In this document: piece by piece, positions 52,444 through 60,727 of the stretch
Layout: every line of letters begins with the position of its first letter
How positions within the stretch are numbered: the first letter of the stretch is position 1
Assembly: GCF_900112035.1 (NCBI RefSeq)
Contig: NZ_FOKC01000002.1
Span: 434,001-498,000, forward strand
Direction of reading: 5' to 3'
Source of the DNA: Nocardioides alpinus
GTDB taxonomy: Bacteria; Actinomycetota; Actinomycetes; Propionibacteriales; Nocardioidaceae
Length of the DNA: 64,000 bases
Notes under the pieces: generated by a model
The model's input: only the letters and a program-made list of their open reading frames with translations
Told to the model about the DNA's origin: nothing
Databases searched by the model: none
Translations under genes and position numbers: made by a program

Positions 52444-53546
52444 TGGACTGTCACCACTACGACGCCTTCCGCTGCCGCTCCTGCACGCTGCTCGAGGTCC
52501 CGCGCCCGCGCCAGCTGTCCGACAAGGAGACGCAGGCGCGTTCCCTGGTCGACGCCCCCGTGTGGCTGCCGACCGTTGCGGGACCGGAGTCGGGCTTCCG
52601 CAACAAGGCCAAGATGGTGGTCGGCGGCACGGCGGACGCCCCGACGCTGGGGATCCTCGACCGCGACCTGGTCGGGATCGACCTGCGTGACTGCGGCCTG
52701 CACTCCCCCGGCCTCACCGGTGCGTTGGGCCGCATCGCCGACTGGATCCGCGACGCCGTCCTGACGCCGTACGACGTCGCGACGCGGACCGGCGAGCTCA
52801 AGCACGTGCTGCTGACCGAGTCACCCGATGCCGAGTTGCTGCTCCGGCTGGTGATGCGGTCGACGGCGCTGGAGGCGCGGGTCCGATCGCGGCTGCCGGC
52901 GCTCCAGGACGTGCTGCCGGGGCTTCGGGTGGTGACGATCAACGTGCAGCCCGAGCACAAGGCGGTGCTCGAGGGCGAGCGGGAGATCGTGCTGACCCCC
53001 GAGGCGACGATGCCGATGCGGCTCACCACCGGGGTGACGTTGTGGCTGGGGCCGCAGTCGTTCTTCCAGACCAACACCCTCGTGGCGGAGGCGCTCTACG
53101 AGCAGGCGCGGGGGTGGGTCTCCGCACTGCCGGTGCGCACGGTCTGGGACCTCTACTGCGGGGTGGGCGGATTCGCGCTCCACCTCGCCGGGCCGGGCCG
53201 CGAGGTCGTCGGGGTCGAGCTGTCCGCCGAGGCGATCCGGTCGGCGCTCCACGCGCAGGTGGCAGGTACGGCGTTCGTCGCCGCCGATGCCACGCAGTGG
53301 GCCGTGGCACAGCAGTCGCCACCCGACCTCGTCGTCGTCAACCCGCCGCGACGAGGGATCGGCACCGAGCTCGCGGGCTGGCTGGAGTCGTCGGGCGTGG
53401 GGCACGTCGTCTACTCCTCGTGCAACGCCGAGTCGCTCGCACGTGACCTCGCACTGATGCCGTCGCTGCGGCCCGTCGAGGCGCGGGTGCTCGACATGTT
53501 CCCGCACACCACGCACTACGAGGTGCTGGTGCTGCTCTCGCGGTGA
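52443..53546 (+). CDS. rlmC: 23S rRNA (uracil-747-C5)-methyltransferase
   Basis: A 367-residue SAM-dependent methyltransferase of the RumA/TrmA family. An N-terminal [4Fe-4S] site is suggested by Cys3, Cys11, Cys14 and a Cys near residue 82 (RDCGLH), in the RlmC (RumB) spacing. SAM-binding DLYCGVGGF is near 236, NPPRRG near 300 and the catalytic Cys in YSSCN near 324. There is no TRAM domain, which favours RlmC over RlmD or TrmA. GTG 52443 shares its first base with the pepP stop (TAGTG). It converges on the next gene with a 4-bp gap. Confidence 0.9.
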   Translation: MDCHHYDAFRCRSCTLLEVPRPRQLSDKETQARSLVDAPVWLPTVAGPESGFRNKAKMVVGGTADAPTLGILDRDLVGIDLRDCGLHSPGLTGALGRIADWIRDAVLTPYDVATRTGELKHVLLTESPDAELLLRLVMRSTALEARVRSRLPALQDVLPGLRVVTINVQPEHKAVLEGEREIVLTPEATMPMRLTTGVTLWLGPQSFFQTNTLVAEALYEQARGWVSALPVRTVWDLYCGVGGFALHLAGPGREVVGVELSAEAIRSALHAQVAGTAFVAADATQWAVAQQSPPDLVVVNPPRRGIGTELAGWLESSGVGHVVYSSCNAESLARDLALMPSLRPVEARVLDMFPHTTHYEVLVLLSR

Positions 53547-53550
53547 GTCC

Positions 53551-54153
53551 TCAGCCGCGGCGGACCTTGGGCCCCAGCGCAAGATTGTCGCGGATCTCTC
53601 CGACTCGGTGCGCGTCGTCGGCGTGAGCGCCGATCTGGTCCGGCTCGGCCTGGTCCGCTGACACGGCGACGGCTCCCACGCCCACCTGCACCCAACGGGG
53701 AGCGCCGAGGCAGGAGGTGGGCAGCCAGGTCGTCACGACGTCGGCGCCCAGGTCGATCCTGGACTTCAACCCCCGGCACTCAGGAGCCTTCTCACCGCCG
53801 TCGAACGAGGCAACCGGCTTCCCACCCAGGCGCTCAACGCTGATGTCGTAGTTCTTCTGAGGGGTCTTCACCCTGACGACCGTGATCTGGAACGGGTCGC
53901 GCTCCAGCGCCCGGAAGCTGATCGTGACCCGCAGCCGCTGCGCACCGTGGGTGACGGCCGTCCGCACGAGGTCGACGCCTGCGTAGTCGGGCGCCGGCAC
54001 GGTCTGGTCGGGGAACTCGGACTCGCCGGCGAAGCTCACCACGTCACCCTCCGCGTCCTCGGTCACCACCTTCTCGGCGTGGGCGGCGGCGGGCAGCAGG
54101 AGGAGGGCGGGGACGAGGGCCGCCAGGAGCCGCACCCCGAGACGAAGAGACAT
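53551..54153 (-). CDS. Exported protein of unknown function
   Basis: A 200-residue protein with a clear signal peptide (MSLRLGVRLLAALVPALLLLPAAAHA-EK). The mature part is mainly beta-strand-like with alternating hydrophobic residues (VDLVRTAVTHGAQRLRVTISFRAL) and two cysteines (PECRG and TSCLG) likely to form a disulfide. I do not recognise a domain. ATG 54153 is chosen for the signal peptide and the TAGGGT box 7 nt upstream; the longer frame is non-coding. Confidence 0.7.
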   Translation of the reverse strand: MSLRLGVRLLAALVPALLLLPAAAHAEKVVTEDAEGDVVSFAGESEFPDQTVPAPDYAGVDLVRTAVTHGAQRLRVTISFRALERDPFQITVVRVKTPQKNYDISVERLGGKPVASFDGGEKAPECRGLKSRIDLGADVVTTWLPTSCLGAPRWVQVGVGAVAVSADQAEPDQIGAHADDAHRVGEIRDNLALGPKVRRG

Positions 54154-54160
54154 GCCGCGA

Positions 54161-54166
54161 ACCCTA
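54161..54166 (-). promoter_or_regulatory. -10 box for the exported protein gene
   Basis: TAGGGT on the minus strand, 7 nt before ATG 54153. Confidence 0.4.
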
Positions 54167-54390
54167 GTCAGGCGACACCTGACATGTGAGACGAAACACG
54201 GAACACGCGACGAGGAGGACCGGTTGGGACCTACGTGCGTGCTCCCCGGACTCCCTCGACCGTCGGCGACCTGCTGACGCAGCGTCGGGACGTCGACCTC
54301 GCGCGCACCGAGAGCGCCCTCTGTCCGGGCCCGTCGCCCCGCGCCTGACACATCTCCCCTCGGCTCCCCTCCGCGACGACGCCCGCACGC

Positions 54391-54421
54391 TTGCCGGCGC
54401 GCGTGTCCGAAAGGTTACTGT
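54391..54421 (+). promoter_or_regulatory. Promoter of the dicarboxylate symporter gene
   Basis: TTGCCG (54391-54396) and TACTGT (54416-54421) with a 19-bp spacer fit -35 and -10 boxes; the ATG is 6 nt beyond. The rest of the 274-bp gap (54154-54427) shows no gene or structure I can name. Confidence 0.45.
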
Positions 54422-54427
54422 TTCACT

Positions 54428-55837
54428 ATGAATACTTCTGTTACGGAGACGAAGAAGCGCACCCGCTTCACGCTCCCCTCGTTCGGCGTCCAGGTCCTGA
54501 TTGGACTGGTCCTCGGCGTGGCCCTCGGACTCGTGGCGCGCAGCATGGGCGCGGACGGCGTCGACGCCGCCACCGGCGAGGTCGACCCCAACTGGCTCAC
54601 CGAGACGCTCAGCACCGTCGGCGGCACGTTCGTCACGCTGCTCCGCACGGTGGTCCCGCCGCTGGTCTTCCTCGCGATCGTCGCCTCGATCGCCAACCTG
54701 CGTGACGTCACCGGCGCCGCTCGACTGGCGTGGAAGACCCTGGCGTGGTTCGCCCTCACCGCGCTGATCGCGGTCGCCATCGGCATCGTGCTCGGCCTCG
54801 TCATCCAGCCGGGTGAGCACACCAGTGTGGCCTCCGACGCTGCCGCGGCCCCGTCGTCGACCGGCTCGTGGCTCGACTTCCTGACCGGCCTGGTGCCCGC
54901 CAACGTGCTCGGTCTCGAGGGCTCGGCCGGCGACGACGGCAGCGTGTCGATGTCGTTCAACGTCCTGCAGATCCTCGTGGTCGCGATCGCGATCGGCATC
55001 GCCACCCTCAAGGTCGGCGAGGCGGCGGACCCGTTCCTGACCTTCGTCCGCTCGGCGCTCGCCGTGGTGCAGAAGGTGCTGTGGTGGATCATCCTGCTCG
55101 CCCCGATCGCCACGATCGGCCTGCTCGGCAACGCCGTCGCGACCTACGGCTGGGACGCCCTCGGCTCGCTCGGCACCTTCACCCTGGCGATCTACGCCGG
55201 GCTGCTGATCGTGCTGCTCGGTGTCTACCCCGTCCTGCTCCGGCTCAACGGGCTCTCGGTCAAGCAGTTCTTCACCGGTGCCTGGCCCGCCATCACGCTG
55301 GCCTTCGTCTCGCGCTCCTCGGTGGGCACGATGCCGGTCACCCAGAGCGTCACCGAGCGCAACCTCGGCGTGCCGCGCGCCTACGCCTCCTTCGCCGTGC
55401 CGCTCGGCGCCACGACGAAGATGGACGGCTGCGCCTCGATCTACCCCGCGATCTCGGCGATCTTCGTCGCCCAGTTCTTCGGGCTCGACCTGTCGGTCAC
55501 CGACTACGTCCTGATCGCCTTCGTCTCGGTCATCGGCTCGGCCGCCACAGCCGGCGTCACCGGAGCCACCGTGATGCTGACGCTGACGCTGTCGACCCTC
55601 GGCCTCCCGCTGGAGGGCGTCGGCCTGCTGCTCGCGATCGACCCGATCCTCGACATGGGGCGTACGGCGGTCAACGTCACCGGCCAGGCACTCGTGCCGA
55701 CCCTCGTGGCCAAGCGCGAGGGCATCCTCGACCAGGCGGCGTACGACGCCCCGCGCGGACGTACGGCGTGGCGCGACGAGCTTGACCCCGAGTCGACCCG
55801 ACCGGCGGACCGGGAGCCTGCCACCTCCCCCGCCTGA
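54428..55837 (+). CDS. Dicarboxylate/amino acid:cation symporter (DAACS)
   Basis: A 469-residue membrane carrier of the DctA/GltP/EAAT family that takes up C4-dicarboxylates or acidic amino acids with Na+ or H+. Eight helices and two hairpin loops are implied. HP1 contains SRSSVGTMPVT (Ser-rich, as expected), and the substrate and cation motif is TTKMDGCASIYPAI where the family consensus is NMDGTA, so Asn to Lys and Thr to Cys changes are present. A loop insertion of about 40 residues with many Ala and Ser is near 125-165. The palindromic repeat copy 2 follows the stop by 8 bp. Confidence 0.92.
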   Translation: MNTSVTETKKRTRFTLPSFGVQVLIGLVLGVALGLVARSMGADGVDAATGEVDPNWLTETLSTVGGTFVTLLRTVVPPLVFLAIVASIANLRDVTGAARLAWKTLAWFALTALIAVAIGIVLGLVIQPGEHTSVASDAAAAPSSTGSWLDFLTGLVPANVLGLEGSAGDDGSVSMSFNVLQILVVAIAIGIATLKVGEAADPFLTFVRSALAVVQKVLWWIILLAPIATIGLLGNAVATYGWDALGSLGTFTLAIYAGLLIVLLGVYPVLLRLNGLSVKQFFTGAWPAITLAFVSRSSVGTMPVTQSVTERNLGVPRAYASFAVPLGATTKMDGCASIYPAISAIFVAQFFGLDLSVTDYVLIAFVSVIGSAATAGVTGATVMLTLTLSTLGLPLEGVGLLLAIDPILDMGRTAVNVTGQALVPTLVAKREGILDQAAYDAPRGRTAWRDELDPESTRPADREPATSPA

Positions 55838-55845
55838 GGACCCAC

Positions 55846-55891
55846 GACGTGTGGCGATCCGGTCGTCCGGGCGACCGGATCGTCACACGTC
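55846..55891. repeat. Palindromic repeat, copy 2
   Basis: Almost perfect dyad: GACGTGTG pairs with CACACGTC and CGATCCGGTCG with CGACCGGATCG around TCCGGG, with single-base bulges. Highly similar to 45694-45738. Between the symporter stop and tRNA-Arg; a terminator role is likely. Confidence 0.65.
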
Positions 55892-55920
55892 CGACCCCGC
55901 TGGAATACTGGCCGCCGCCG

Positions 55921-55994
55921 GCCCCCGTAGCTCAGCTGGATAGAGCAAGAGCCTTCTAATCTCTAGGTCGCAGGTTCGAATCCTGCCGGGGGCG
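55921..55994 (+). tRNA. tRNA-Arg (anticodon UCU)
   Basis: A 74-nt cloverleaf: acceptor GCCCCCG/CGGGGGC, D stem GCTC/GAGC, anticodon loop CTTCTAA (anticodon TCT) and T arm GCAGG-TTCGAAT-CCTGC. The anticodon stem AGAGC/TCTCT has a C-T mismatch at its loop-closing pair (31-39). CCA is not encoded. An IS481-type element starts within 15-60 bp of its 3' end. Confidence 0.95.
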
Positions 55995-56053
55995 CCCGCT
56001 GTATGACTTCGCCTGACGGGTGACAGTTGGGCTTCGCCTGAGTGGTGACACAT

Positions 56054-57367
56054 CTTCGGGTGATGGGTGACGGCTACTCCGGTTGATTGGTGACACTCCC
56101 CAGATGAGGGAGTTGAGTGTGACCGAGCAGCGGTATCAGGCCGTGCTGGCGGTGATCAGTGACGGCGAGACGGTCTCGAGCGTGGCGGCCCGGTACGGAG
56201 TGCATCGCAAGACGGTGCACGGGTGGTTGGCCCGTTATGAGGCTGAGGGTCTGGAGGGGTTGGCGGACCGGTCCCACCGGCCGCGGTCGTGTCCGCACCA
56301 GATCGATGCGGATGTTGAGGCGGCGATCGCCACGATGCGGTCCGCGCATCCGGGGTGGGGGCCGCGGCGGCTGGTCTTCGAGCTGGCCCGCGCCGGGGTG
56401 GACCCGGTCCCGAGCGAGTCGGCGGTCTACCGGTGCCTGGTCCGGTTGAACCTGATCGACCCCTCGGGTCGGCGCCGCCGTGATCGGAAGTGGAAGCGGT
56501 GGGAACGCGGACTGCCGATGGAGTTGTGGCAGATGGACGTCGTGGGCGGGTTCGTCCTTGCGGACGGGCGTCGGGCCAAGGCGTTGACCGGGGTCGATGA
56601 CCACTCCCGGTTCTGTGTCAGCGCGCATCTGATGCTGCGTGAGAGCTCCCCGAACGTGTGTGAGGGGCTGAGCCTGGCGCTAGGGACCTACGGCGTGCCT
56701 GGGCAGATCCTCACCGACAACGGGAAGGTCTTCACCGGTCGCTACAACCGGCCGCCGGTCGAGGTGCTCTTCGACCGGATCTGTCGCGAGAACGGGATCG
56801 AGCACCTGCACACCCAGCCCCGCTCGCCCACCACGACCGGGAAGATCGAGCGGTTCCACCGTGCGCTGCGCACCGAGTTCCGTACCGACCGGACCTTCCC
56901 CGATCTGGCCACCGCGCAGGGCGAGCTCGACGAGTGGGTCCACGGCTACAACCACGACCGGCCACATCAGGCGCTCGACATGGCCGTCCCGGCCGCGCGG
57001 TTCCTCACCGTACGCGACGCAGCCGTCACGCCCCTGCGACGACCGGTCGACACCGGTGCGGCCCACCGCCCCGACACTGGTCGCAGCGACGGAACCTGGA
57101 TCACCCGCCGAGCCAGCGCCGTCGGAGTGGTGTGCGTCAGCTGGCAACAGGTCTGCCTCGGCGTGGCCGCCGCAGGCCGTCCGATCGACGTGTGGGTCAC
57201 CGAGTCCGTCCTGCAGTTCTACGACGGCGACCAGCTGCTCCGCACCCAGAAACGAGACAGCACCGGGGAGGTGAGGGTCAAGAGATCCCAAGCGCCTCAA
57301 CGGCGATCTACAGTGACAACGAGTGTCACAGATCAACCGAACTAGATCTGTCACCCATCACCCGAAG
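56054..57367 (+). mobile_element. IS481-family insertion sequence
   Basis: About 1.3 kb. The outer inverted repeat CTTCGGGTGATGGGTGAC is perfect over 18 bp (56054-56071 and 57350-57367), and inner elements GGTTGAT plus GTGACACTC are also inverted (56081-56098 and 57321-57338). On the left, related units CTTCGCCTGA-type occur at 56007 and 56032, making four spaced by 22-25 bp, so the left boundary could be near 56006. No target duplication was found by eye. Confidence 0.75.
56104..57345 (+). CDS. IS481-family transposase
   Basis: A 413-residue DDE transposase. An N-terminal helix-turn-helix (SVAARYGVHRKTVHGWLARYEAEGLEGL, about 24-52) is followed by the rve-type catalytic domain with Asp in LWQMDVVGG, Asp in ILTDNGKVF and Glu in TTGKIERFHRALR, so the triad is intact. 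A C-terminal extension with WQQVCLGVAAAGRPI ends just before the right inverted repeat. ATG 56104 is preferred; TTG 56083 and GTG 56119 are in-frame alternatives. Codon choice is less GC3-biased than neighbours, which fits acquisition by transfer. The element looks potentially active. Confidence 0.9.
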   Translation: MRELSVTEQRYQAVLAVISDGETVSSVAARYGVHRKTVHGWLARYEAEGLEGLADRSHRPRSCPHQIDADVEAAIATMRSAHPGWGPRRLVFELARAGVDPVPSESAVYRCLVRLNLIDPSGRRRRDRKWKRWERGLPMELWQMDVVGGFVLADGRRAKALTGVDDHSRFCVSAHLMLRESSPNVCEGLSLALGTYGVPGQILTDNGKVFTGRYNRPPVEVLFDRICRENGIEHLHTQPRSPTTTGKIERFHRALRTEFRTDRTFPDLATAQGELDEWVHGYNHDRPHQALDMAVPAARFLTVRDAAVTPLRRPVDTGAAHRPDTGRSDGTWITRRASAVGVVCVSWQQVCLGVAAAGRPIDVWVTESVLQFYDGDQLLRTQKRDSTGEVRVKRSQAPQRRSTVTTSVTDQPN

Positions 57368-57451
57368 GTCTTCAGCCCACCTCTTCCCCATCCCACGACA
57401 CGCGGCGCCGCCTCCACGACCGAGACGCCCGGCCCCGTCAGGATGGGCGCA

Positions 57452-57480
57452 GGCCCCGCCACGTATGAGGTAGCGGGGCC
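57452..57480. terminator. Hairpin between IS element and the deaminase gene
   Basis: GGCCCCGC (57452-57459) pairs perfectly with GCGGGGCC (57473-57480) and is followed on the plus strand by GAATTCATTT. It lies 20 bp beyond the deaminase stop on the opposite strand. Confidence 0.55.
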
Positions 57481-57499
57481 GAATTCATTTCTGGTGCGC

Positions 57500-58519
57500 T
57501 CAGTGCGGCAGGGCGGCGTACGCCTCGATCTCGGCGCCCACGCGTGCCTTCACCTCGTCCGGTGCGAACGACGCGTCGACCGCAGCCTTCGCCAGGTCGG
57601 CGACGCCGCGCTCGTCGAGGTCGAGCAGGCCGGCCGCGACCTCGTAGTCGTGGTTGAGCGTGGTGGCGAACATCGGCGGGTCGTCGGAGTTGATCGTCAC
57701 CCGGACCCCGGCGTCGACGAACGCCCGGAGCGGGTGGTCCTCGATCCGGTCGACCGCGCGGGTCGCGATGTTGGACGTCGGGCAGACCTCGAGCACGACG
57801 CCGGTGTCGGCGAGGTGGGCCAGCAGCTCGGGATCCCGGGCCGCCGAGACGCCGTGGCCGATCCGCTCGGCGCCGAGCAGCCGCAGCGACTCCCACACCG
57901 TCTCCGGACCGGTCGTCTCGCCGGCGTGCGGGACCGAGCGGAGGCCCGCGGCGCGGGCCGCGTCGAAGTGTGGTGCGAACTGCGCCCGCGGCACCCCGAT
58001 CTCCGGCCCGCCGAGGCCGAAGCCGACCAGCGCGTCGGTGCGGTGCTCGAGGGCGTACGCGAGCGTGGCGTCGGCCGCGGGGATCCCGGACTCACCGGGG
58101 ATGTCGTAGATCCACTGCAGCACCAGGCCGAAGTCGCGCTCGGCCGCGACCCGCGCGTCCTCGATCGCCTCGGTGTAGGCCTGGATCGGGATGCCGCGGA
58201 CCACGGACGTGTACGGCGTGCAGGTGAGCTCGGCGTACCTGAGGTTCTGTCCCTGCGCCATCTCGCGCGCCACCTCGTAGGTCAGCAGCCGGATGTCCTC
58301 GGGCGTGCGGACCAGGTCGACCACCGCGAGGTAGACGTCGATGAAGTGCGCGAAGTCGCGGAACGTGAAGAACGCCTTGAGCTCCTCCAGGTCGGACGGG
58401 ACTCCGGCGTCGGGGTGGCGCGCCGCGAGCTCGGAGACGATCCGCGGCGACGCCGACCCGACGTGGTGGACGTGCAGCTCGGCCTTGGGCAGGCCGGCGA
58501 TGAAGGACTGGAGGCTCAC
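57500..58519 (-). CDS. Adenosine deaminase family protein
   Basis: A 339-residue amidohydrolase. The first metal motif reads ELHVHHVGSASP where typical adenosine deaminases have LHLHLxGxL; later residues are standard: SVPHAGE (His and Glu), ERIGHGVS (His), and INSDDPPMF (metal-binding Asp). The enzyme would deaminate adenosine or an adenine-containing relative. In Streptomyces a related group acts on aminodeoxyfutalosine in menaquinone synthesis; whether this member belongs there cannot be settled here. The start ATG 58519 lacks a clear leaderless box. It is separated from the next gene by 24 bp. Confidence 0.85.
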   Translation of the reverse strand: MSLQSFIAGLPKAELHVHHVGSASPRIVSELAARHPDAGVPSDLEELKAFFTFRDFAHFIDVYLAVVDLVRTPEDIRLLTYEVAREMAQGQNLRYAELTCTPYTSVVRGIPIQAYTEAIEDARVAAERDFGLVLQWIYDIPGESGIPAADATLAYALEHRTDALVGFGLGGPEIGVPRAQFAPHFDAARAAGLRSVPHAGETTGPETVWESLRLLGAERIGHGVSAARDPELLAHLADTGVVLEVCPTSNIATRAVDRIEDHPLRAFVDAGVRVTINSDDPPMFATTLNHDYEVAAGLLDLDERGVADLAKAAVDASFAPDEVKARVGAEIEAYAALPH

Positions 58520-58543
58520 GCCGCGCAGTCTCTCAGGAGGGGC

Positions 58544-59326
58544 TCAGCCGGCCGAGCCGACCATCGCCCCGGCGATGTCCTCGATCGTCTGTCCCTCGAC
58601 GAGCTCGCCGTCCACGAAGACCGACGGCGTGGAGTTGACGCCCTCCTGCGACGCCGCGTCGTTGGCCGCATCGACCCAGCCCTCGAACGCCATGTCCTCG
58701 ATCCCCGGGCGCACGTCGGCCTCGGTGGCACCGGCCTCGACCGCGAGGTCGACGAGGTCGTCGGAGTCGGGGAAGGGACCGGACTCGGGCGGCTGGTTGT
58801 CGAAGAGCAGGTCGTGGAACGACGTGGCCACCTCGGGCCCTGCCGCGTCGAGCACGACCGCGAAGGCGTTGGCCGACTCGGGCGAGTAGTCGCTGATCCG
58901 CCCGAGGAACCCCAGGGGGCGGTACTCGACGCTGACCTCGCCGGCCTCGACGGCGGCAGCGAGCTGGTCGCGCACGGTCAGCTCGAGCTGGCCGCAGAAC
59001 GGGCAGAGGAAGTCCTCGTAGACCACGATCTCCTTGGGCGCGTCGGCATCGCCGATGCGCAGGCCGAAGTTGTCCGTGGCACCGGCCGGCGGGGTGGCGG
59101 GCTTGTCGGATCCGAGGCTGCTGACGAGGAAGTAGCCACCGACGACGAGCGCGAGCACGCCGACGCCGATGCCGACGCGGGTCAGCTGGTCCTTGCGCTG
59201 CTTGGCCTTGCGACGCTCCTCGGCCTGCTCGCGTGCACGCTCGGTGCGCGCCTTGCGGGCCTCCCGCTTGGCCGCCGTCGCCGCCTTCTCCTCAGCGGTC
59301 CTGTGCGAGGTCTTCTTCTGCGCCAT
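58544..59326 (-). CDS. Membrane-anchored DsbA-like thiol oxidoreductase
   Basis: A 260-residue protein. A highly charged cytoplasmic N-terminus (about 1-50, rich in Lys, Arg, Ala and Glu) precedes one membrane helix (about 51-70, VGIGVGVLALVVGGYFLVSS) and an outward-facing thioredoxin fold with the active-site CPFC in VYEDFLCPFCGQLE near residue 114 and cis-Pro STPSVFVDG. It probably oxidises or isomerises disulfides in exported proteins. ATG 59326 has AAGGAAG upstream; the frame also opens at 59365. It overlaps the MauE-like gene by 35 nt, and the two probably form a redox pair. Confidence 0.9.
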   Translation of the reverse strand: MAQKKTSHRTAEEKAATAAKREARKARTERAREQAEERRKAKQRKDQLTRVGIGVGVLALVVGGYFLVSSLGSDKPATPPAGATDNFGLRIGDADAPKEIVVYEDFLCPFCGQLELTVRDQLAAAVEAGEVSVEYRPLGFLGRISDYSPESANAFAVVLDAAGPEVATSFHDLLFDNQPPESGPFPDSDDLVDLAVEAGATEADVRPGIEDMAFEGWVDAANDAASQEGVNSTPSVFVDGELVEGQTIEDIAGAMVGSAG

Positions 59327-59819
59327 CGAGGCTTCCTTCGTCGTCAGAGGTGGGTTCGAGGTCATCGGTGGAGGTGAACAGCACGTTCTCGAGGGCGAGT
59401 CGCGACGCCGGACGGACGACCAGCCAGAGGCTGAGAGCCAGCAGCCCGATGTCGCGGGCGATCTCGCCGGGATACTTCGCCGCCGCGTCCGGGATCTCGC
59501 CGCCGCCGCCGAAGCAGCCGCAGTCGATCGACAGCCCGCGCGCCCAGGCGCTCGAGATACCGATGATGAAGGCGACGAAGAGCAGCGCCGAGACGACCGA
59601 CGTGCCGCGCACCATCACGCCGAGCACGAGGCACAGTCCGATGACCACCTCGAGCACCGGCAGCAGGTGCCCGACGGCCGGGACGATCGCCTCCGGCAGG
59701 AGGTCGTACGCCCGCACCGCACGCACGCTCTCGGCCGGGTGCGGCAGCTTGAGCGCGCCGGCGACGATCCACACGCCGCCCGTCACCAGGCGTGCCACGA
59801 GGCCGAACCAGTCCTTCAC
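59292..59819 (-). CDS. MauE/DoxX-family redox membrane protein
   Basis: A 175-residue protein with four membrane helices (LVARLVTGGVWIVAGALKL, HLLPVLEVVIGLCLVLGVMV, VVSALLFVAFIIGISSAWARG and ARDIGLLALSLWLVV). LSIDCGCFGGGG carries a Cys pair of CGC type facing the membrane interface, as in MauE-like proteins, which pass electrons to thioredoxin-fold partners. The overlapping DsbA-like gene downstream is the natural partner. GTG 59819 is the start that gives the family's N-terminus; the earlier codon at 59864 is not supported. Confidence 0.85.
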   Translation of the reverse strand: MKDWFGLVARLVTGGVWIVAGALKLPHPAESVRAVRAYDLLPEAIVPAVGHLLPVLEVVIGLCLVLGVMVRGTSVVSALLFVAFIIGISSAWARGLSIDCGCFGGGGEIPDAAAKYPGEIARDIGLLALSLWLVVRPASRLALENVLFTSTDDLEPTSDDEGSLDGAEEDLAQDR

Positions 59820-59867
59820 ACCCCGAAGGTTAGGAGGTGAGCCTGAATCGACCCTGAGAGGCATGGG

Positions 59868-59873
59868 TAGTGT
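59868..59873 (+). promoter_or_regulatory. -10 box for orn
   Basis: TAGTGT lies 8 nt before GTG 59882. Confidence 0.35.
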
Positions 59874-59881
59874 GACCGCTC

Positions 59882-60538
59882 GTGAGCGACAGACTGGTGT
59901 GGATCGACTGCGAGATGACCGGCCTCGACATCGGCGCGGACGCGCTGATCGAGGTGGCGGCCCTCGTGACGGACTTCGAGCTCAACGTGCTCGGCGAGGG
60001 CCTCGACGTGATCATCAAGCCGTCGCAGGAGGCGCTCGACCAGATGATCGACTTCGTGCGCAGCATGCACGAGAAGTCGGGACTCCTCGACGAGCTCGCG
60101 AGCGGTACGACGCTCGCCGACGCCGAGGAGCAGGTGCTCGCCTACATCAAGGAGCACTGCCCCGACGGCAGCCGACCCCCGCTCGCCGGCAACACCGTGG
60201 CCACCGACCGCGCCTTCCTCGCCCGCGACATGCAGGACCTCGAGTCGTTCCTCCACTACCGGATCGTCGACGTCTCCTCCATCAAGGAGCTCTCGCGCCG
60301 CTGGTACCCCCGCGCCTACTTCGCGGCCCCGACCAAGCGCGGCAACCACCGCGCGCTGGCCGACATCCAGGAGAGCATCGAGGAGCTGCGCTACTACCGC
60401 GAGGCCGTCTTCGTGCCCCACCCCGGCCCGGACAGCACGTCGGCCAGGGAGATCGCAGCCCGCCACGGGGGCCAGCTGACCGGTCTCGGCCCGGACGTGG
60501 CGTCCGACGCCGACCCGGATTCCGGCTCTGCGGGCTGA
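59882..60538 (+). CDS. orn: Oligoribonuclease
   Basis: A 218-residue DEDDh 3'-to-5' exonuclease that clears short RNAs and linear dinucleotides. [22 protein letters not shown] holds the first Asp/Glu pair; [14 protein letters not shown] and [14 protein letters not shown] give the remaining Asp and His residues. The body matches Orn (about 180 residues), and a 35-residue Ala/Gly/Asp-rich tail extends it. GTG 59882 begins the family sequence. It is divergent from the MauE-like gene, with tRNA-His about 50 bp downstream. Confidence 0.95.
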   Translation: MSDRLVWIDCEMTGLDIGADALIEVAALVTDFELNVLGEGLDVIIKPSQEALDQMIDFVRSMHEKSGLLDELASGTTLADAEEQVLAYIKEHCPDGSRPPLAGNTVATDRAFLARDMQDLESFLHYRIVDVSSIKELSRRWYPRAYFAAPTKRGNHRALADIQESIEELRYYREAVFVPHPGPDSTSAREIAARHGGQLTGLGPDVASDADPDSGSAG

Positions 60539-60584
60539 TTGCCCTACACTTCTCGTCGTCCTCGCCTCAGCGCGAGCAGACATG

Positions 60585-60660
60585 GTGGGTATAGCTCAGC
60601 TGGTAGAGCGCCGCCTTGTGGTGGCGGATGTCGCGGGTTCAAGTCCCGTTACTCACCCCA
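60585..60660 (+). tRNA. tRNA-His (anticodon GUG)
   Basis: Acceptor GTGGGTA/TACTCAC with one G-U pair, anticodon stem CCGCC/GGCGG with loop TTGTGGT (anticodon GTG), T arm GCGGG-TTCAAGT-CCCGT, C73 discriminator and encoded CCA. The base at 60584 is G, matching the G-1 of tRNA-His. Confidence 0.97.
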
Positions 60661-60661
60661 G

Positions 60662-60703
60662 GCAGATCGAGCCCCCGACCGCGAGGTCGGGGGCTCGATC
60701 TGC
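60662..60703. terminator. Strong hairpin after tRNA-His
   Basis: A perfect 19-bp stem, starting GCAGATCGAGCCCCC at 60662-60680 and ending at 60703, with loop GCGA. It lies 1 bp after the tRNA CCA and 25 bp from the stop of the convergent FUSC gene, so it probably serves both. Confidence 0.85.
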
Positions 60704-60727
60704 GTCTGCGTCCGGGTCCGGGCCCGC

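Noticed and set aside
55921..57499. Genomic island or prophage integrated at tRNA-Arg
   Set aside because: No integrase, no duplicated tRNA 3' end, and only a single 1.3-kb insertion sequence is present.
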